A DNA stretch of 60,686 nucleotides from Bacteroidota bacterium (GTDB taxonomy: Bacteria > Bacteroidota > Bacteroidia > UKL13-3), in assembly GCA_947477885.1 (NCBI GenBank), contig CANJUD010000015.1, positions 1 to 60,686 of the forward strand, written 5' to 3'. Position numbers and translations under genes: made by a program. The notes below the pieces were generated by a model. It saw only the letters and a program-made list of their open reading frames with translations. It was not told where the DNA came from and made no database searches. This document shows positions 1 to 9,037 of this stretch, in pieces; positions within the stretch are counted from its first letter, which is position 1, and the number at the start of each line of letters is the position of its first letter.

Positions 1-1
1 A

Positions 2-394
2 GATAATGTATTATATGATAGTACTTCATCTATTTACTTTCCGCCCACGGGCAGGTATTATGTGCATGTGGTGGATGGGAATGGGTGTATAGCTAATTCC
101 AATTCGCTACAGCATACTGGTATGAACTACCTAGAGCATATAGATAATTGGATCCGTGTGTATCCGAATCCAGTGAGCGATATGCTGTATATAGAGTACC
201 CTCCCATTCTGGTTGGTGAATACACCAACCAGAGGCAGCAAAGAAATATTGTAATATATGATATGCTCGGAAAGAAAGTATATAATACTATCACGAATGG
301 AGAAAGATTATATAGTATATCTATCGGGCATTTGCCTAAAGGGTTATATATACTTTCTGTAGGGGAAGAAAAAGTGAAGTTAGCTGTTGAATAA
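2..394 (+). CDS. C-terminal end of a secreted T9SS protein (5' end outside window)
   Basis: The reading frame is open from the window edge to the TAA at 392-394, so only the last 130 residues of a larger protein are seen. It holds the end of an Ig/PKD-like repeat and a type A T9SS sorting domain (core RVYPNPVSD, later YDMLGKKVY and GLYILSVG), which directs export across the outer membrane. DNA and protein are almost identical to the end of the 1049-residue protein at 2793-5942 (7 mismatches in 415 bp, two changing residues: L to V and W to L). It is therefore a close paralogue or product of gene conversion. An internal GTG at 62 is not a believable start because the homologue continues upstream. 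Confidence 0.9.
   Translation, partial: DNVLYDSTSSIYFPPTGRYYVHVVDGNGCIANSNSLQHTGMNYLEHIDNWIRVYPNPVSDMLYIEYPPILVGEYTNQRQQRNIVIYDMLGKKVYNTITNGERLYSISIGHLPKGLYILSVGEEKVKLAVE
209..232 (+). repeat. Palindromic element (GGTTGGTG family) inside a coding region
   Basis: Perfect 10-bp arms (ctggttggtg / caccaaccag) around a 4-base loop. It lies in frame within the T9SS sorting domain, where it is read as LVGEYTNQ, between two beta strands of the domain. Relatives lie at 5757, 16780, 34372, 44982 and 50315. Confidence 0.85.
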
Positions 395-516
395 TTTGTT
401 CAATGCTTCGTGTTTCTTACTATGCCCATTTCGTAAAATAAAAACTAAAAAAAAATAACACCATAAAAAAAACAATTCTCAATTTCACAAAGACAAATGC
501 AACTATTATTTCAAAA

Positions 517-2790
517 ATGGTATCTTTGATATTACTTTTGATGTTGACTATTGCACCTTTTGAAAAAATGCATGCACAGTGCGACCCTAACCCAGCTTTG
601 TTCGAAACCTGTAATTCTTCTCAGGCTCTGACATCTCCATCAACTTCCGGATGGGATTATTATTGGTATGAATGTGACGCATATGGGGCAAACCCAGTTT
701 CACTTGGTAGCCCGACTCCAGGAGGTTATACTGCACTTCCTACGGGGACCTTAAATCAAATACACTATTACTACTATTATGCACAAGATCAAGGTAATCC
801 GGCCAATAACTGCACTTCGGGTCTTATTACTGTTATGTTTGATTTCGTGCTTGATATCTCAAGTTCAGGCTCACTTCCGAGTGTTTATTTCACAGCATCA
901 GGTTATTCAAGTTCGAACACTTATAGCAATTATCAATGGTACAGAGGAGGAACTGCGATAATTGGAGCAACAAGTAGTACTTATACTGCTACCATGCCTG
1001 GAGATTATTATTGTGTTGCAGATGGGAGTTGTTGTGGCACAAGAACGTCCTTCACTGTTAATTTAGGATGTGGCTCTAATACTTATTCCAATTATACTTT
1101 CTCACCAGGGGTAACTAATATTAGCAGTAAGACTCTAGTACTTGATGGAACAATTACTATTCCTGAAGATGCGGTGGTAAATATATCAAGTGCTCTAATA
1201 TATATGAAACCAGAGGCCCAGATAATAATTGAAAAGGCTAATACAAATGATGGTGGAGTGTTGAACATGACATACTCTTTTATATATAGTTGCGGTACTT
1301 GGCACGGAATAACAGTTGTTGGAGCTGACTCCAATAATATGGGTCTAACAAAAAGTGCCAAATGTAGTTTGGATTATGTTATCATCTCTGACGCAGAATT
1401 TGGTATATATGCTTTTGACAACCCTGCAATTGATATAAATCATACTATTTTCTCCAATAATTATAGACATATACAAATTGAAAGATGTGCGGGAGCAAAT
1501 CCTGTTGCTCAATATATACAAAATTGTTACTTCGGCCCATTAATGTACTCAGCACCTACATTTTCAGGACCTACAATATATCAGCCCAATCCCATTCAAT
1601 ATTCAACCCTAAGGCCATTCGTGTATTTATGTCAAGCTGATGACTTTCATTTTGTATCTAACCAATATGAATGTATTAACCCTCCTGCTACATATAATCA
1701 AGTTGCTGCTATAGATTATACATATACCCCAGGTTATACAGACATATTTTTTAATAATGAAAATATAGCTGGTGATTTCTATGCTGGGATAATGGCAGAA
1801 AATGTAATGTCTTTTACTGTTAATGGTTCCTCATCTATAATAGGAGATATTTATAATGGTATTAATTCACAAAATGTACAAACTGTGACAATTGCTAATA
1901 CTGATATAAGAAATAATACTGGAAGCAAGGGGAATACAGGCATAAAAATTACAGAATGTTATAATCAATTAGAAATAAATAATTGCTTTATTAAGAATTT
2001 TGAGAATGGAATAGAATGTTATAATCAAGGAGCTGTATCTTATGGAGACATTACCCTGAATTCTATTATTTCAAATACCTACGGAATTGTTATTGCTCCT
2101 GATTGCCATCCCGCAACAGGCTCATGCGGCACTAACTCTTCTCATTATACTGCTTCTAGAAGTATAACAATGTTTTGCAATAAAGTATTAGGCAATGATT
2201 GGGGTGTTGTGGGAGTTGGAGATATTGTAGATCAAGGCACTGGCCCAGGCAATGATTGGGGGACATTTTTCGCATACACCATTGGTGCAACAACTAGTAC
2301 CAATGCTGATTTGGTATGGTATAATAATACTAATACTATTAGGTTTTATGTTTGGGATAGTTCAAGTTATATATATAATCCTCAGTGGCCAAATAGTGGC
2401 CAAAGTATTTCTTTAGATGGGAATGCGATAAGTTGTTGTAACTATACAAATGACGCAGTGCCCGCTACTAGCACTTATAAGGGTTGCAGAGGGTCATTTA
2501 TAATAAATCCCAGTAGCATTAATTCAAATATTTCAAGCTACGGCTCAAAAGTTGAAATATCTCCGAATCCATTTTGTAAAAACCTTAGTGTAAAATATTA
2601 CAGTCCCCAACCTACAGTTGTATGCATATTGGATATTACTGGAAGGGTACTTATAAAAAAACATGTAATGGATGAAGTGACAGAGATTAATACTGATTAC
2701 CTTTCTTCAGGGCTATATATTGTAAATATACTTGACAGCAAATCAGGAGAACTAATCAATACCCAAAAATTGATAAAAACGACAGATTAA
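517..2790 (+). CDS. Secreted parallel beta-helix protein with T9SS sorting domain
   Basis: A 757-residue extracellular protein, function unknown. After a signal peptide ending near HAQ (residue 21) come an Ig-like segment, then a long stretch rich in short I/V-x-I/N repeats (about residues 200-560) typical of right-handed beta-helix (PbH1) folds. The last 80 residues are a T9SS type A sorting domain (EISPNPF, DITGRVLIKK, SGLYIVNI). The ATG at 517 gives a signal peptide with no basic n-region. The same frame is open upstream and has an ATA at 463 followed by KKTIL, exactly where a normal ATG-KK start would be expected, so the true start may be upstream. It lies 122 bp after the preceding gene's stop and 2 bp before the next gene, probably one operon. 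Confidence 0.8.
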   Translation: MVSLILLLMLTIAPFEKMHAQCDPNPALFETCNSSQALTSPSTSGWDYYWYECDAYGANPVSLGSPTPGGYTALPTGTLNQIHYYYYYAQDQGNPANNCTSGLITVMFDFVLDISSSGSLPSVYFTASGYSSSNTYSNYQWYRGGTAIIGATSSTYTATMPGDYYCVADGSCCGTRTSFTVNLGCGSNTYSNYTFSPGVTNISSKTLVLDGTITIPEDAVVNISSALIYMKPEAQIIIEKANTNDGGVLNMTYSFIYSCGTWHGITVVGADSNNMGLTKSAKCSLDYVIISDAEFGIYAFDNPAIDINHTIFSNNYRHIQIERCAGANPVAQYIQNCYFGPLMYSAPTFSGPTIYQPNPIQYSTLRPFVYLCQADDFHFVSNQYECINPPATYNQVAAIDYTYTPGYTDIFFNNENIAGDFYAGIMAENVMSFTVNGSSSIIGDIYNGINSQNVQTVTIANTDIRNNTGSKGNTGIKITECYNQLEINNCFIKNFENGIECYNQGAVSYGDITLNSIISNTYGIVIAPDCHPATGSCGTNSSHYTASRSITMFCNKVLGNDWGVVGVGDIVDQGTGPGNDWGTFFAYTIGATTSTNADLVWYNNTNTIRFYVWDSSSYIYNPQWPNSGQSISLDGNAISCCNYTNDAVPATSTYKGCRGSFIINPSSINSNISSYGSKVEISPNPFCKNLSVKYYSPQPTVVCILDITGRVLIKKHVMDEVTEINTDYLSSGLYIVNILDSKSGELINTQKLIKTTD

Positions 2791-2792
2791 AT

Positions 2793-5700
2793 ATGAAAGC
2801 TATTTTTCTATGGTTATTGTTATGTATCGCTTTTAGTGTATATGCCCAAGAAGGAAATAATTGGGTATTGGGCAAATTTGGAGGTATTGATTTTAACAAT
2901 AACCCGGCACATGCCTTTAAATCTTCCATTTTCAGTTATGATTATAAAAAAGATTCTAACGCTGCGGATTATCCCCAATCCATTTCAGACTGTAAGGGAA
3001 AACTATTATATTATATTGGTGGTGACACTTTTATATGGAACAGAGAACATAAGCTTTTGCCCTCGTACTACTTATTAAAAACAAGGAGCATTAATAACTT
3101 TTTTGTCCCCTCGCCCAATAATGATTCTTTTATTTATCTTTTCAGGGTACGTGGCACTGGATTAGAATATTCTATTATCAATAATTACTTAGACAGTGGC
3201 AGGGGCGATTTTGAAGTTGTGAATCAAAAAGTTACAGACTCTATTGGATATAACACATGCTTTATTAAGCATAAAAATGATACCGATTATTGGATATTGA
3301 CCAAAACGAGTCTTTATACTATACATGCCTATTTGCTTACCCAAACTGGAATTTCTAAAACTCCAGTAATTTCTAATTTTATAGGTTACAAAAGCTGTTG
3401 CCACGGAAATGAACCTTATATACGGACATCCAATAATGGTAAATTTATTGTCTCAACCTATACCGACAGCAATCAATGTATATCCTACAAGCTATACAAT
3501 TTTAACAGGACTACCGGGATGTTGTCGTTCAACCAGGACATAATACCCCTTTCCATTAAGTTTAAAGCGCAGTATGCCCATTTTTCGTTTTCACCAAACG
3601 ATAGCATTTTATATTGCTTAACGACCAAATATCCAAAACTCGATAGTCAAGTTATTTATCAATTACCCACATATGATACTATAAAATTCACACAATCGAT
3701 ACCTATTTATGCAAATGATGGAACAGTCAAATATGGCATAGCTAGATCGCAATTGGGGCCAGATAACCGCTTGTACTTTGGTCTTTCTGCAGACTCAACC
3801 TACCGTGCACTTAGCTATATCAAATACCCTGATTTATGGGGCAAAGGTTGTGAACTTGTATTAGATGGCATCAAATTGCTACAAGGAACAATAGCCTTTT
3901 CACAACAGTTCCCATGTCACAGTTACCCCATCAAAAGAATAAACAACCGTTTTCAGGTAAAAGGGAGCAATACCTGTGGCAGCGATAGTACTATGCAATT
4001 TACTGCAGATGCAGATAGTGCGTTCAGTGCTTTCCGTTGGTATTTCGGAGATGGGGATAGTACAGATGGAAAGAGTGTGTCGCATACCTATAAAGGCGCA
4101 GGAAACTATTATGTGCGATTGGCATGTACCCTTGGGCCCTGTGGTTATAAGCAATGGGTGGGAGATAGTGTTACTGTAAAGCTACAACCTATATTAACTT
4201 TTAATACGCAGAAAAATGTATTATGTGGTTATCAAACCATAGATGCTAGTATTGGTTATAAATATACAGATACTTTGCATATCATATGGGGTGATGGGAA
4301 GGATACTTTAATAATGGGTGGTAACAATAATATACTTGCCAATATCAATTTGCAACATATATATAATAAAAGCGGCAGCTACAATGTAAGTTGCAAAGTA
4401 TGGAATTTCTTCTGTAATGATAGTGCCGCAACAACTTATAATATAGTTGTAGATACTATACCCAAGGCAAGTTTTGCATCAGATTATACTACAACTTGTG
4501 GTGCAAAAACTGTATCACTTTCAGATACTTCAAAATTTGATAGTGTTATAATAAACCGTACTTGGCATACATATAAACCCAGTGGTTTTGATACAAGTAT
4601 TATAACAGGAACTGTTAATAATATGTCTTTCTTATTTAATGATACGGGAGTGTATTCTGTTAAATTACTAATACAAAGCAAACAGGGTTGTATAGATTCA
4701 TTGGAGAAGATTAACTATATACAAATAAACCCAATACCTGTTAGCCAAATAAGTGGCAAAACAAAGTGGTGCGGTGCGGATTCGACTACGCTCACCGTAA
4801 CAGGAGGTATGCGTAATATATGGAGCACGGGAGATACAACGGCATCTGTATTTTTAAAACCTGTAACATCAAACTATTATAGTGTGCTTGTTACCAATAT
4901 ATATAATTGTTCTGTTAAAGATTCGGTTTATATAAGTGTTGGCAAAATTGTAACACCCTATTTCACGCCCAATTATCTCCAAAGCTGTGGAAACAGCGCT
5001 ATCACCCTTATAGATAGCAGTGGCGGTATGGATAGTATTATACAGCAACGAAAATGGACTATATATTATCCTAACAATATCATCAAACAATATGATACAG
5101 TTAGTAGCAACAAACTAAAACTCATTGTACAGGATACCGGTTATTATCATGCCAAACTGATATATATAACGAAACAAGGTTGTATGGATTCATTAACCAA
5201 AACAAATGTATTCCATATACTACCACAGCCAGCTGTATATATAGATAGTCCCAGCCATAACCCTTTGTGCTTTGGGGATAGTTTTGTACTCACTGCAAAA
5301 CAAAAAGATATAAACTACCCACCGCTTGTAAAATATAAATGGAACGCTGGGCCAGTTAATACACCAAGTATTATAGCAGATAGCAGCAACAGTTATTATG
5401 TGAGTGCAACAAATGCCTACGGTTGCGGGGCACAGAGCAATACCGTGAAGATAGATATATTGCCACAATTGTTTGCCAATATTAAAACAGCCAAAGACCG
5501 ATTATATGTAATTGCTACAAGGCCTATTGCTAGTTATACCTGGTATAAAGATAATGTATTATATGATAGTACTTCATCTATTTACTTTCCGCCCACGGGC
5601 AGGTATTATGTGCATGTGGTGGATGGGAATGGGTGTATAGCTAATTCCAATTCGCTACAGCATACTGGTATGAACTACGTAGAGCATATAGATAATTTGA

Positions 5701-5942
5701 TCCGTGTGTATCCGAATCCAGTGAGCGATATGCTGTATATAGAGTACCCTCCCATTCTGGTTGGTGAATACACCAACCAGAGGCAGCAAAGAAATATTGT
5801 AATATATGATATGTTAGGAAAGAAAGTGTATAATACTATCACCAATGGAGAAAGATTATATAGTATATCTATCGGGCATTTGCCTAAAGGGTTATATATA
5901 CTTTCTGTAGGGGAAGAAAAAGTTAAGTTAGCTGTTGAATAA
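2793..5942 (+). CDS. Large secreted PKD/Ig-repeat protein with T9SS sorting domain
   Basis: A 1049-residue protein with a clear signal peptide (ends near VYAQ, residue 19). Residues about 25-370 look like a beta-propeller-like region without a recognised name. A PKD domain (about 390-465, core WYFGDGDSTDG then HTYKGAGNY) follows, then several Ig/PKD-like repeats each with a Cys-Gly or CxxDS pattern. A T9SS type A domain ends the protein (RVYPNPVSD). It starts 2 bp after the previous stop, so the two are probably co-transcribed. The end is duplicated at 1-415, and a palindromic repeat (5757-5780) is translated within the sorting domain. Likely role: surface adhesin or cell-surface structural protein; this is inference. 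Confidence 0.85.
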   Translation: MKAIFLWLLLCIAFSVYAQEGNNWVLGKFGGIDFNNNPAHAFKSSIFSYDYKKDSNAADYPQSISDCKGKLLYYIGGDTFIWNREHKLLPSYYLLKTRSINNFFVPSPNNDSFIYLFRVRGTGLEYSIINNYLDSGRGDFEVVNQKVTDSIGYNTCFIKHKNDTDYWILTKTSLYTIHAYLLTQTGISKTPVISNFIGYKSCCHGNEPYIRTSNNGKFIVSTYTDSNQCISYKLYNFNRTTGMLSFNQDIIPLSIKFKAQYAHFSFSPNDSILYCLTTKYPKLDSQVIYQLPTYDTIKFTQSIPIYANDGTVKYGIARSQLGPDNRLYFGLSADSTYRALSYIKYPDLWGKGCELVLDGIKLLQGTIAFSQQFPCHSYPIKRINNRFQVKGSNTCGSDSTMQFTADADSAFSAFRWYFGDGDSTDGKSVSHTYKGAGNYYVRLACTLGPCGYKQWVGDSVTVKLQPILTFNTQKNVLCGYQTIDASIGYKYTDTLHIIWGDGKDTLIMGGNNNILANINLQHIYNKSGSYNVSCKVWNFFCNDSAATTYNIVVDTIPKASFASDYTTTCGAKTVSLSDTSKFDSVIINRTWHTYKPSGFDTSIITGTVNNMSFLFNDTGVYSVKLLIQSKQGCIDSLEKINYIQINPIPVSQISGKTKWCGADSTTLTVTGGMRNIWSTGDTTASVFLKPVTSNYYSVLVTNIYNCSVKDSVYISVGKIVTPYFTPNYLQSCGNSAITLIDSSGGMDSIIQQRKWTIYYPNNIIKQYDTVSSNKLKLIVQDTGYYHAKLIYITKQGCMDSLTKTNVFHILPQPAVYIDSPSHNPLCFGDSFVLTAKQKDINYPPLVKYKWNAGPVNTPSIIADSSNSYYVSATNAYGCGAQSNTVKIDILPQLFANIKTAKDRLYVIATRPIASYTWYKDNVLYDSTSSIYFPPTGRYYVHVVDGNGCIANSNSLQHTGMNYVEHIDNLIRVYPNPVSDMLYIEYPPILVGEYTNQRQQRNIVIYDMLGKKVYNTITNGERLYSISIGHLPKGLYILSVGEEKVKLAVE

Positions 5943-5963
5943 TTTGTTCAATGCTTCGTGTTT
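5549..5963 (+). repeat. Long direct repeat, copy 2 (partner 1-415)
   Basis: 98% identical to the window start; covers the last 131 codons of the PKD protein plus 21 bp of downstream sequence. The two copies are 5548 bp apart in direct orientation and flank the beta-helix gene and most of the PKD gene, so recombination between them could delete or fuse these genes. Confidence 0.95.
5757..5780 (+). repeat. Palindromic element (GGTTGGTG family) inside a coding region
   Basis: Identical to the copy at 209-232: 10-bp arms, 4-base loop, translated in frame as LVGEYTNQ inside the T9SS sorting domain. Confidence 0.85.
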
Positions 5964-5967
5964 AGGG

Positions 5968-6003
5968 GATTGCCACGTCGGAAGCCTCCTCGCAATGTCG
6001 CGT
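5968..6003. repeat. Fragment of a dispersed repeat (cggaagcctcctcgcaat)
   Basis: The same words (gattgc, cgtcggaagcctcctcgcaat) recur in the larger copy at 49564-49699. It lies between two convergent genes and has no coding role. Confidence 0.6.
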
Positions 6004-6018
6004 AAGGGGTTCGTGAAT

Positions 6019-6064
6019 AATCAAGCTAATCAGATTAATCATTTAAATAAATGGTTCAGACAAT
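6019..6064 (-). repeat. Dispersed tctgaacc...gcttgatt repeat
   Basis: Read on the minus strand it is gtctgaaccat followed by spaced 'gatt' words ending in gcttgatt. Similar copies are at 25290-25335 and 26143-26192, and a weaker one near 45112-45148. Confidence 0.6.
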
Positions 6065-6069
6065 TGAGG

Positions 6070-7449
6070 TTACAAACTCTCCAAAAACTTAACCAAAGCA
6101 TCGCGTTCCGCTTTGGTTAGTTTCTTAAAATTATCTTTGGCACTTTGTGCTTCGCCTCCGTGCCACATCACAGCTTCTATATAGTTTCGGGCACGGCCAT
6201 CGTGTAATAAATTTGTATTGCCATTTACACGTTGGTTTAGGCCAATTCCCCATAAGGGCGGGGTTCTCCATTCGTTACCTGTGGCATCAAATTCGGGTCT
6301 TCCATCTGCAAGTGCTAGGCCCATATCGTGCAATAAAAAATCGGAATAGGGGCGGATAATTTGTCCTGATAAAGGTTTGAAAGATACATCGGTTGCAGTT
6401 TCATGTTTATCAGCATGGCATTTCACGCAGCCAGAAACGATAAATAATTTTTTACCTGTTCTTACCGTTTCATCTTTCACATTTCTGCGTGCAGGCACAG
6501 CCAAAGTTTTCATATAAAAAGTCAATGCATTTACGATACTATCGGGCAGTTCAATTTTTCCACCTTGTTGGGTGGTTTCATACTCTATAGGAAATATAGA
6601 AGTAGTAATTCCTATATCTTCATTTAGTGCTTTAGCCACCTGATTTTTTATATTGGGCACCGCTGCTTTCCATCCGATACGTCCTATACAATTACCTTGA
6701 TGTGTTATATAATCATACACATAATTTACTCTCCCCGATATTCCATCACCATTGATATCATTAGGGTCGGCGTTTCTTAATATACTTTCTTCGCTAATTG
6801 CTTCTATTAATCCCATTCCAAAATTAGAACGAGAAACCCGAGGAGAGTATAATACATTTGCAGGCATGGAGGTATATAAGTTTGCAAATTGATATATTGG
6901 TTGGCGTAATTGTACGTCAGTTCCATCTGCTAATTTTTCTGTGATATAATTATAGGTTATCATAACAGTTCCTTCGGGATTAGTTCCTGCTATTGCCTTG
7001 TCTTGTAGCTGCGCGCCATAACCCGGCACAGGCAATGGTGCTCCATGCGTATCAACCCCAGGCACACTCAATTTAAAAAACATCGATTGGTAAGGTTGGC
7101 CGGATAAAGGTGGTGTGCCCCTACCTGCATTAATATGGCAACGAACACAAGAAAGTTGGTTAAACACTGGGCCCAAACCAACCGCAGGCGATGTAGTAGA
7201 AACAGGCACAAAAGTCTTATCAAAAAAACCATCACCCACACCATGCACCCTCCTATCTTCATCTGATAATCCATTAATAACATTTCCAAAAGCTCCGGCA
7301 CTTTCATCAAATACCGTGCAGTCCCCACCACTCATTCTTTCGTCCCATTCACTATCCTCAAGTGCTTGCGGTTTCCTGCATGAGTATATAATACTGGTAG
7401 TTGCAAGTAGGATAAATGCAATGTATATGTATAATTTTGTTTTTATCAT
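6070..7449 (-). CDS. Di-heme cytochrome c lipoprotein, DUF1111/DHOR family
   Basis: A 459-residue putative di-heme oxidoreductase ('thiol oxidoreductase'/peroxidase-like). Lipoprotein signal with lipid Cys24 (IIYSC). Two c-type heme motifs are visible: CVRCH at 101-105 and CVKCH at 341-345. The family lies in the periplasm or on the outer membrane and is often next to imelysin genes, as here (74 bp upstream). It is the last gene of the minus-strand heme/iron locus. Its chemical reaction is not established; a role in redox release or handling of iron/heme is inferred from neighbours. The 3' end contains a hairpin (ccaaag...ctttgg) that is part of the coding sequence. Confidence 0.9.
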   Translation of the reverse strand: MIKTKLYIYIAFILLATTSIIYSCRKPQALEDSEWDERMSGGDCTVFDESAGAFGNVINGLSDEDRRVHGVGDGFFDKTFVPVSTTSPAVGLGPVFNQLSCVRCHINAGRGTPPLSGQPYQSMFFKLSVPGVDTHGAPLPVPGYGAQLQDKAIAGTNPEGTVMITYNYITEKLADGTDVQLRQPIYQFANLYTSMPANVLYSPRVSRSNFGMGLIEAISEESILRNADPNDINGDGISGRVNYVYDYITHQGNCIGRIGWKAAVPNIKNQVAKALNEDIGITTSIFPIEYETTQQGGKIELPDSIVNALTFYMKTLAVPARRNVKDETVRTGKKLFIVSGCVKCHADKHETATDVSFKPLSGQIIRPYSDFLLHDMGLALADGRPEFDATGNEWRTPPLWGIGLNQRVNGNTNLLHDGRARNYIEAVMWHGGEAQSAKDNFKKLTKAERDALVKFLESL

Positions 7450-7523
7450 TCTCTAGTATAAAGTAGTTATATAAGGTATAAAGTAATTCTGCCGTCAGCT
7501 CATTAACCATTTATAATTCATCA

Positions 7524-8591
7524 TTAATTTGTAACCTTAGTTTGTATCAATGGAATCAATTCATCTTCTAATGTTTTTTTCAAATCAGTTAATATCTGCA
7601 CTGTACTTTCTACAGCAGGTCTTTCATTATATATAGCTTTTCCAAACTTGGTGGTATAGGCATTTAAATTATTGAAGGCCGCGTCCATTTTCTGGATGAT
7701 TTTTAAATCCAAAGATTTATTATATAAATCTGTGAGTGCATGCAAACCCGAGCCAGCGGCTGAGTAGCTACACATATATACATTTTTTGCTCCTTGAATA
7801 TTCATCGCAAAATCTTTCCACGAGTTACCTGAGAATGGAGATTCTTCTAGCATAGAATCGATAACAGTATATGGTTCTCCAATTTTCGCTTCGCCCACTT
7901 CACTTATAATACCTATCATGGAATTGGTGATTTCTAATAAAGCTTCTTTGCGTGTTTTATATACACTGGTACTTGTACCCGCACTACTCACTTGCAAAGC
8001 ATAATTTCCACCTTGAGCTTGCCATTCGGTATACATTTGTGCGGTAATAGTTTTGAGATTATCAGCCACTGCCAATAAATAATCTTTCTGACGCGATGTT
8101 AACTCATTGGCTTTTCTAGCACCACCCAAACCAAATATCATATACTCGATAGGATGAAAACCTTTTAAAGTAGTATTCAGATTTTGTATATATGCTGAGG
8201 TAAAAGTATTACTGCTTTTTAAAACAGAATCAATTTCGGTATAGCTTATTGGCCAGTCGTCGATAGCGGGGTCTAGCCCTTTGAATGAGACAGGACCAAA
8301 TAAAAATGCTTCTGATTGTTCCCAGATTTTGCGTGTGGCATACCAGGTTTGTTGGGTTGTATACAAATTCGCATCTGTTGGATTTGCCACAAATGTTTGT
8401 ATACTATTATATAGTTCATTTGATTTATTTGACAAATCCAATAAATTAGGAACTGCAATATGTGTTGGAAAATCGTTTAATATATTCGCTGTAACGGTAT
8501 TCACAGCAGGTACAATCACTTCCGGTTTTCTATGACAAGAAGCTGAAACTAAGATTGCATATAATACGAATATATATAGGTAATTTTTCAT
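7524..8591 (-). CDS. Imelysin-family (peptidase M75-like) lipoprotein
   Basis: A 355-residue lipoprotein (lipid Cys19 after LVSAS). The family signature GxHxxE is present as GFHPIE (residues 144-149). Imelysin-like proteins are iron-regulated and linked to iron or heme uptake; despite the name no protease activity is established for the family. Only 7 bp separate it from the upstream Rieske gene, so they are co-transcribed. Confidence 0.9.
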   Translation of the reverse strand: MKNYLYIFVLYAILVSASCHRKPEVIVPAVNTVTANILNDFPTHIAVPNLLDLSNKSNELYNSIQTFVANPTDANLYTTQQTWYATRKIWEQSEAFLFGPVSFKGLDPAIDDWPISYTEIDSVLKSSNTFTSAYIQNLNTTLKGFHPIEYMIFGLGGARKANELTSRQKDYLLAVADNLKTITAQMYTEWQAQGGNYALQVSSAGTSTSVYKTRKEALLEITNSMIGIISEVGEAKIGEPYTVIDSMLEESPFSGNSWKDFAMNIQGAKNVYMCSYSAAGSGLHALTDLYNKSLDLKIIQKMDAAFNNLNAYTTKFGKAIYNERPAVESTVQILTDLKKTLEDELIPLIQTKVTN

Positions 8592-8598
8592 GTTTTTA

Positions 8599-9027
8599 TT
8601 ATAAGGTGATTACTAGATTTTCCTCGTCTATTGTATAATTTAATTGTTTTAAAGGTAACGCTGCTGGCCCATTTACCACTTTACCATCAGTATCAAAACT
8701 ACTTCCGTGTAAGGAGCAGTTAAAGCCTTTGGAATTAGGGCTAAGAAGCCAATCTTGGTGGGTACATTTCAATACAAGTATTATATATTTTCCATCCTTT
8801 ATTTTGAGCATAATATCATAGTCCAAATCTAAATCTCGAACTAAAATATCTTTTTGAGCTTTCAAACTCAGCAATGGTATTTTTATCTCCCCTTTTTCAT
8901 GTTTTGTTTTAATAACTGGGAACGGGGAACATCCTTCTAAATTAATCATGGCAACAGCTAAGCCCATACCACAAGCAGCATTGCAAGTAAATTTGAGAAA
9001 GTCTTTTCTGTTTAATTGATGTTCCAA
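8599..9027 (-). CDS. Rieske [2Fe-2S] protein
   Basis: A 142-residue protein with the Rieske ligand pattern: C88-T-H90 and C104-S-L-H107 (KCTHQDW ... NCSLHGS), followed by the usual GxV-x-GPAxxPL segment. The disulfide cysteines of the classical bc1 type (CTHLGC/CPCHGS) are absent, so it resembles ferredoxin-like Rieske proteins. The N-terminus (RKDFLKF, then a hydrophobic stretch and GC at 32-33) suggests export, possibly as a lipoprotein. Adjacent to porin (10 bp) and imelysin (7 bp). Probable role: electron transfer for the iron/heme locus; inferred. Confidence 0.9.
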   Translation of the reverse strand: MEHQLNRKDFLKFTCNAACGMGLAVAMINLEGCSPFPVIKTKHEKGEIKIPLLSLKAQKDILVRDLDLDYDIMLKIKDGKYIILVLKCTHQDWLLSPNSKGFNCSLHGSSFDTDGKVVNGPAALPLKQLNYTIDEENLVITL

Positions 9028-9037
9028 TGTATCGATA

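Larger units (their letters stand above)
1..415 (+). repeat. Long direct repeat, copy 1 (partner 5549-5963)
   Basis: Compared by eye with 5549-5963: 7 mismatches in 415 bp and no gaps. The identity runs through the stop codon and about 20 bp beyond it, then ends abruptly (cttac here, agggg there). The left boundary is outside the window. Confidence 0.95.

Noticed and set aside
6094-6120. Terminator hairpin at the end of the di-heme gene
   Set aside because: The stem ccaaag/ctttgg is part of the coding sequence (LTKAERDALVKF region) and has no T-run after it.
7115-7456. 113-codon plus-strand frame
   Set aside because: Antisense to the di-heme oxidoreductase, which has both heme motifs and a lipobox.
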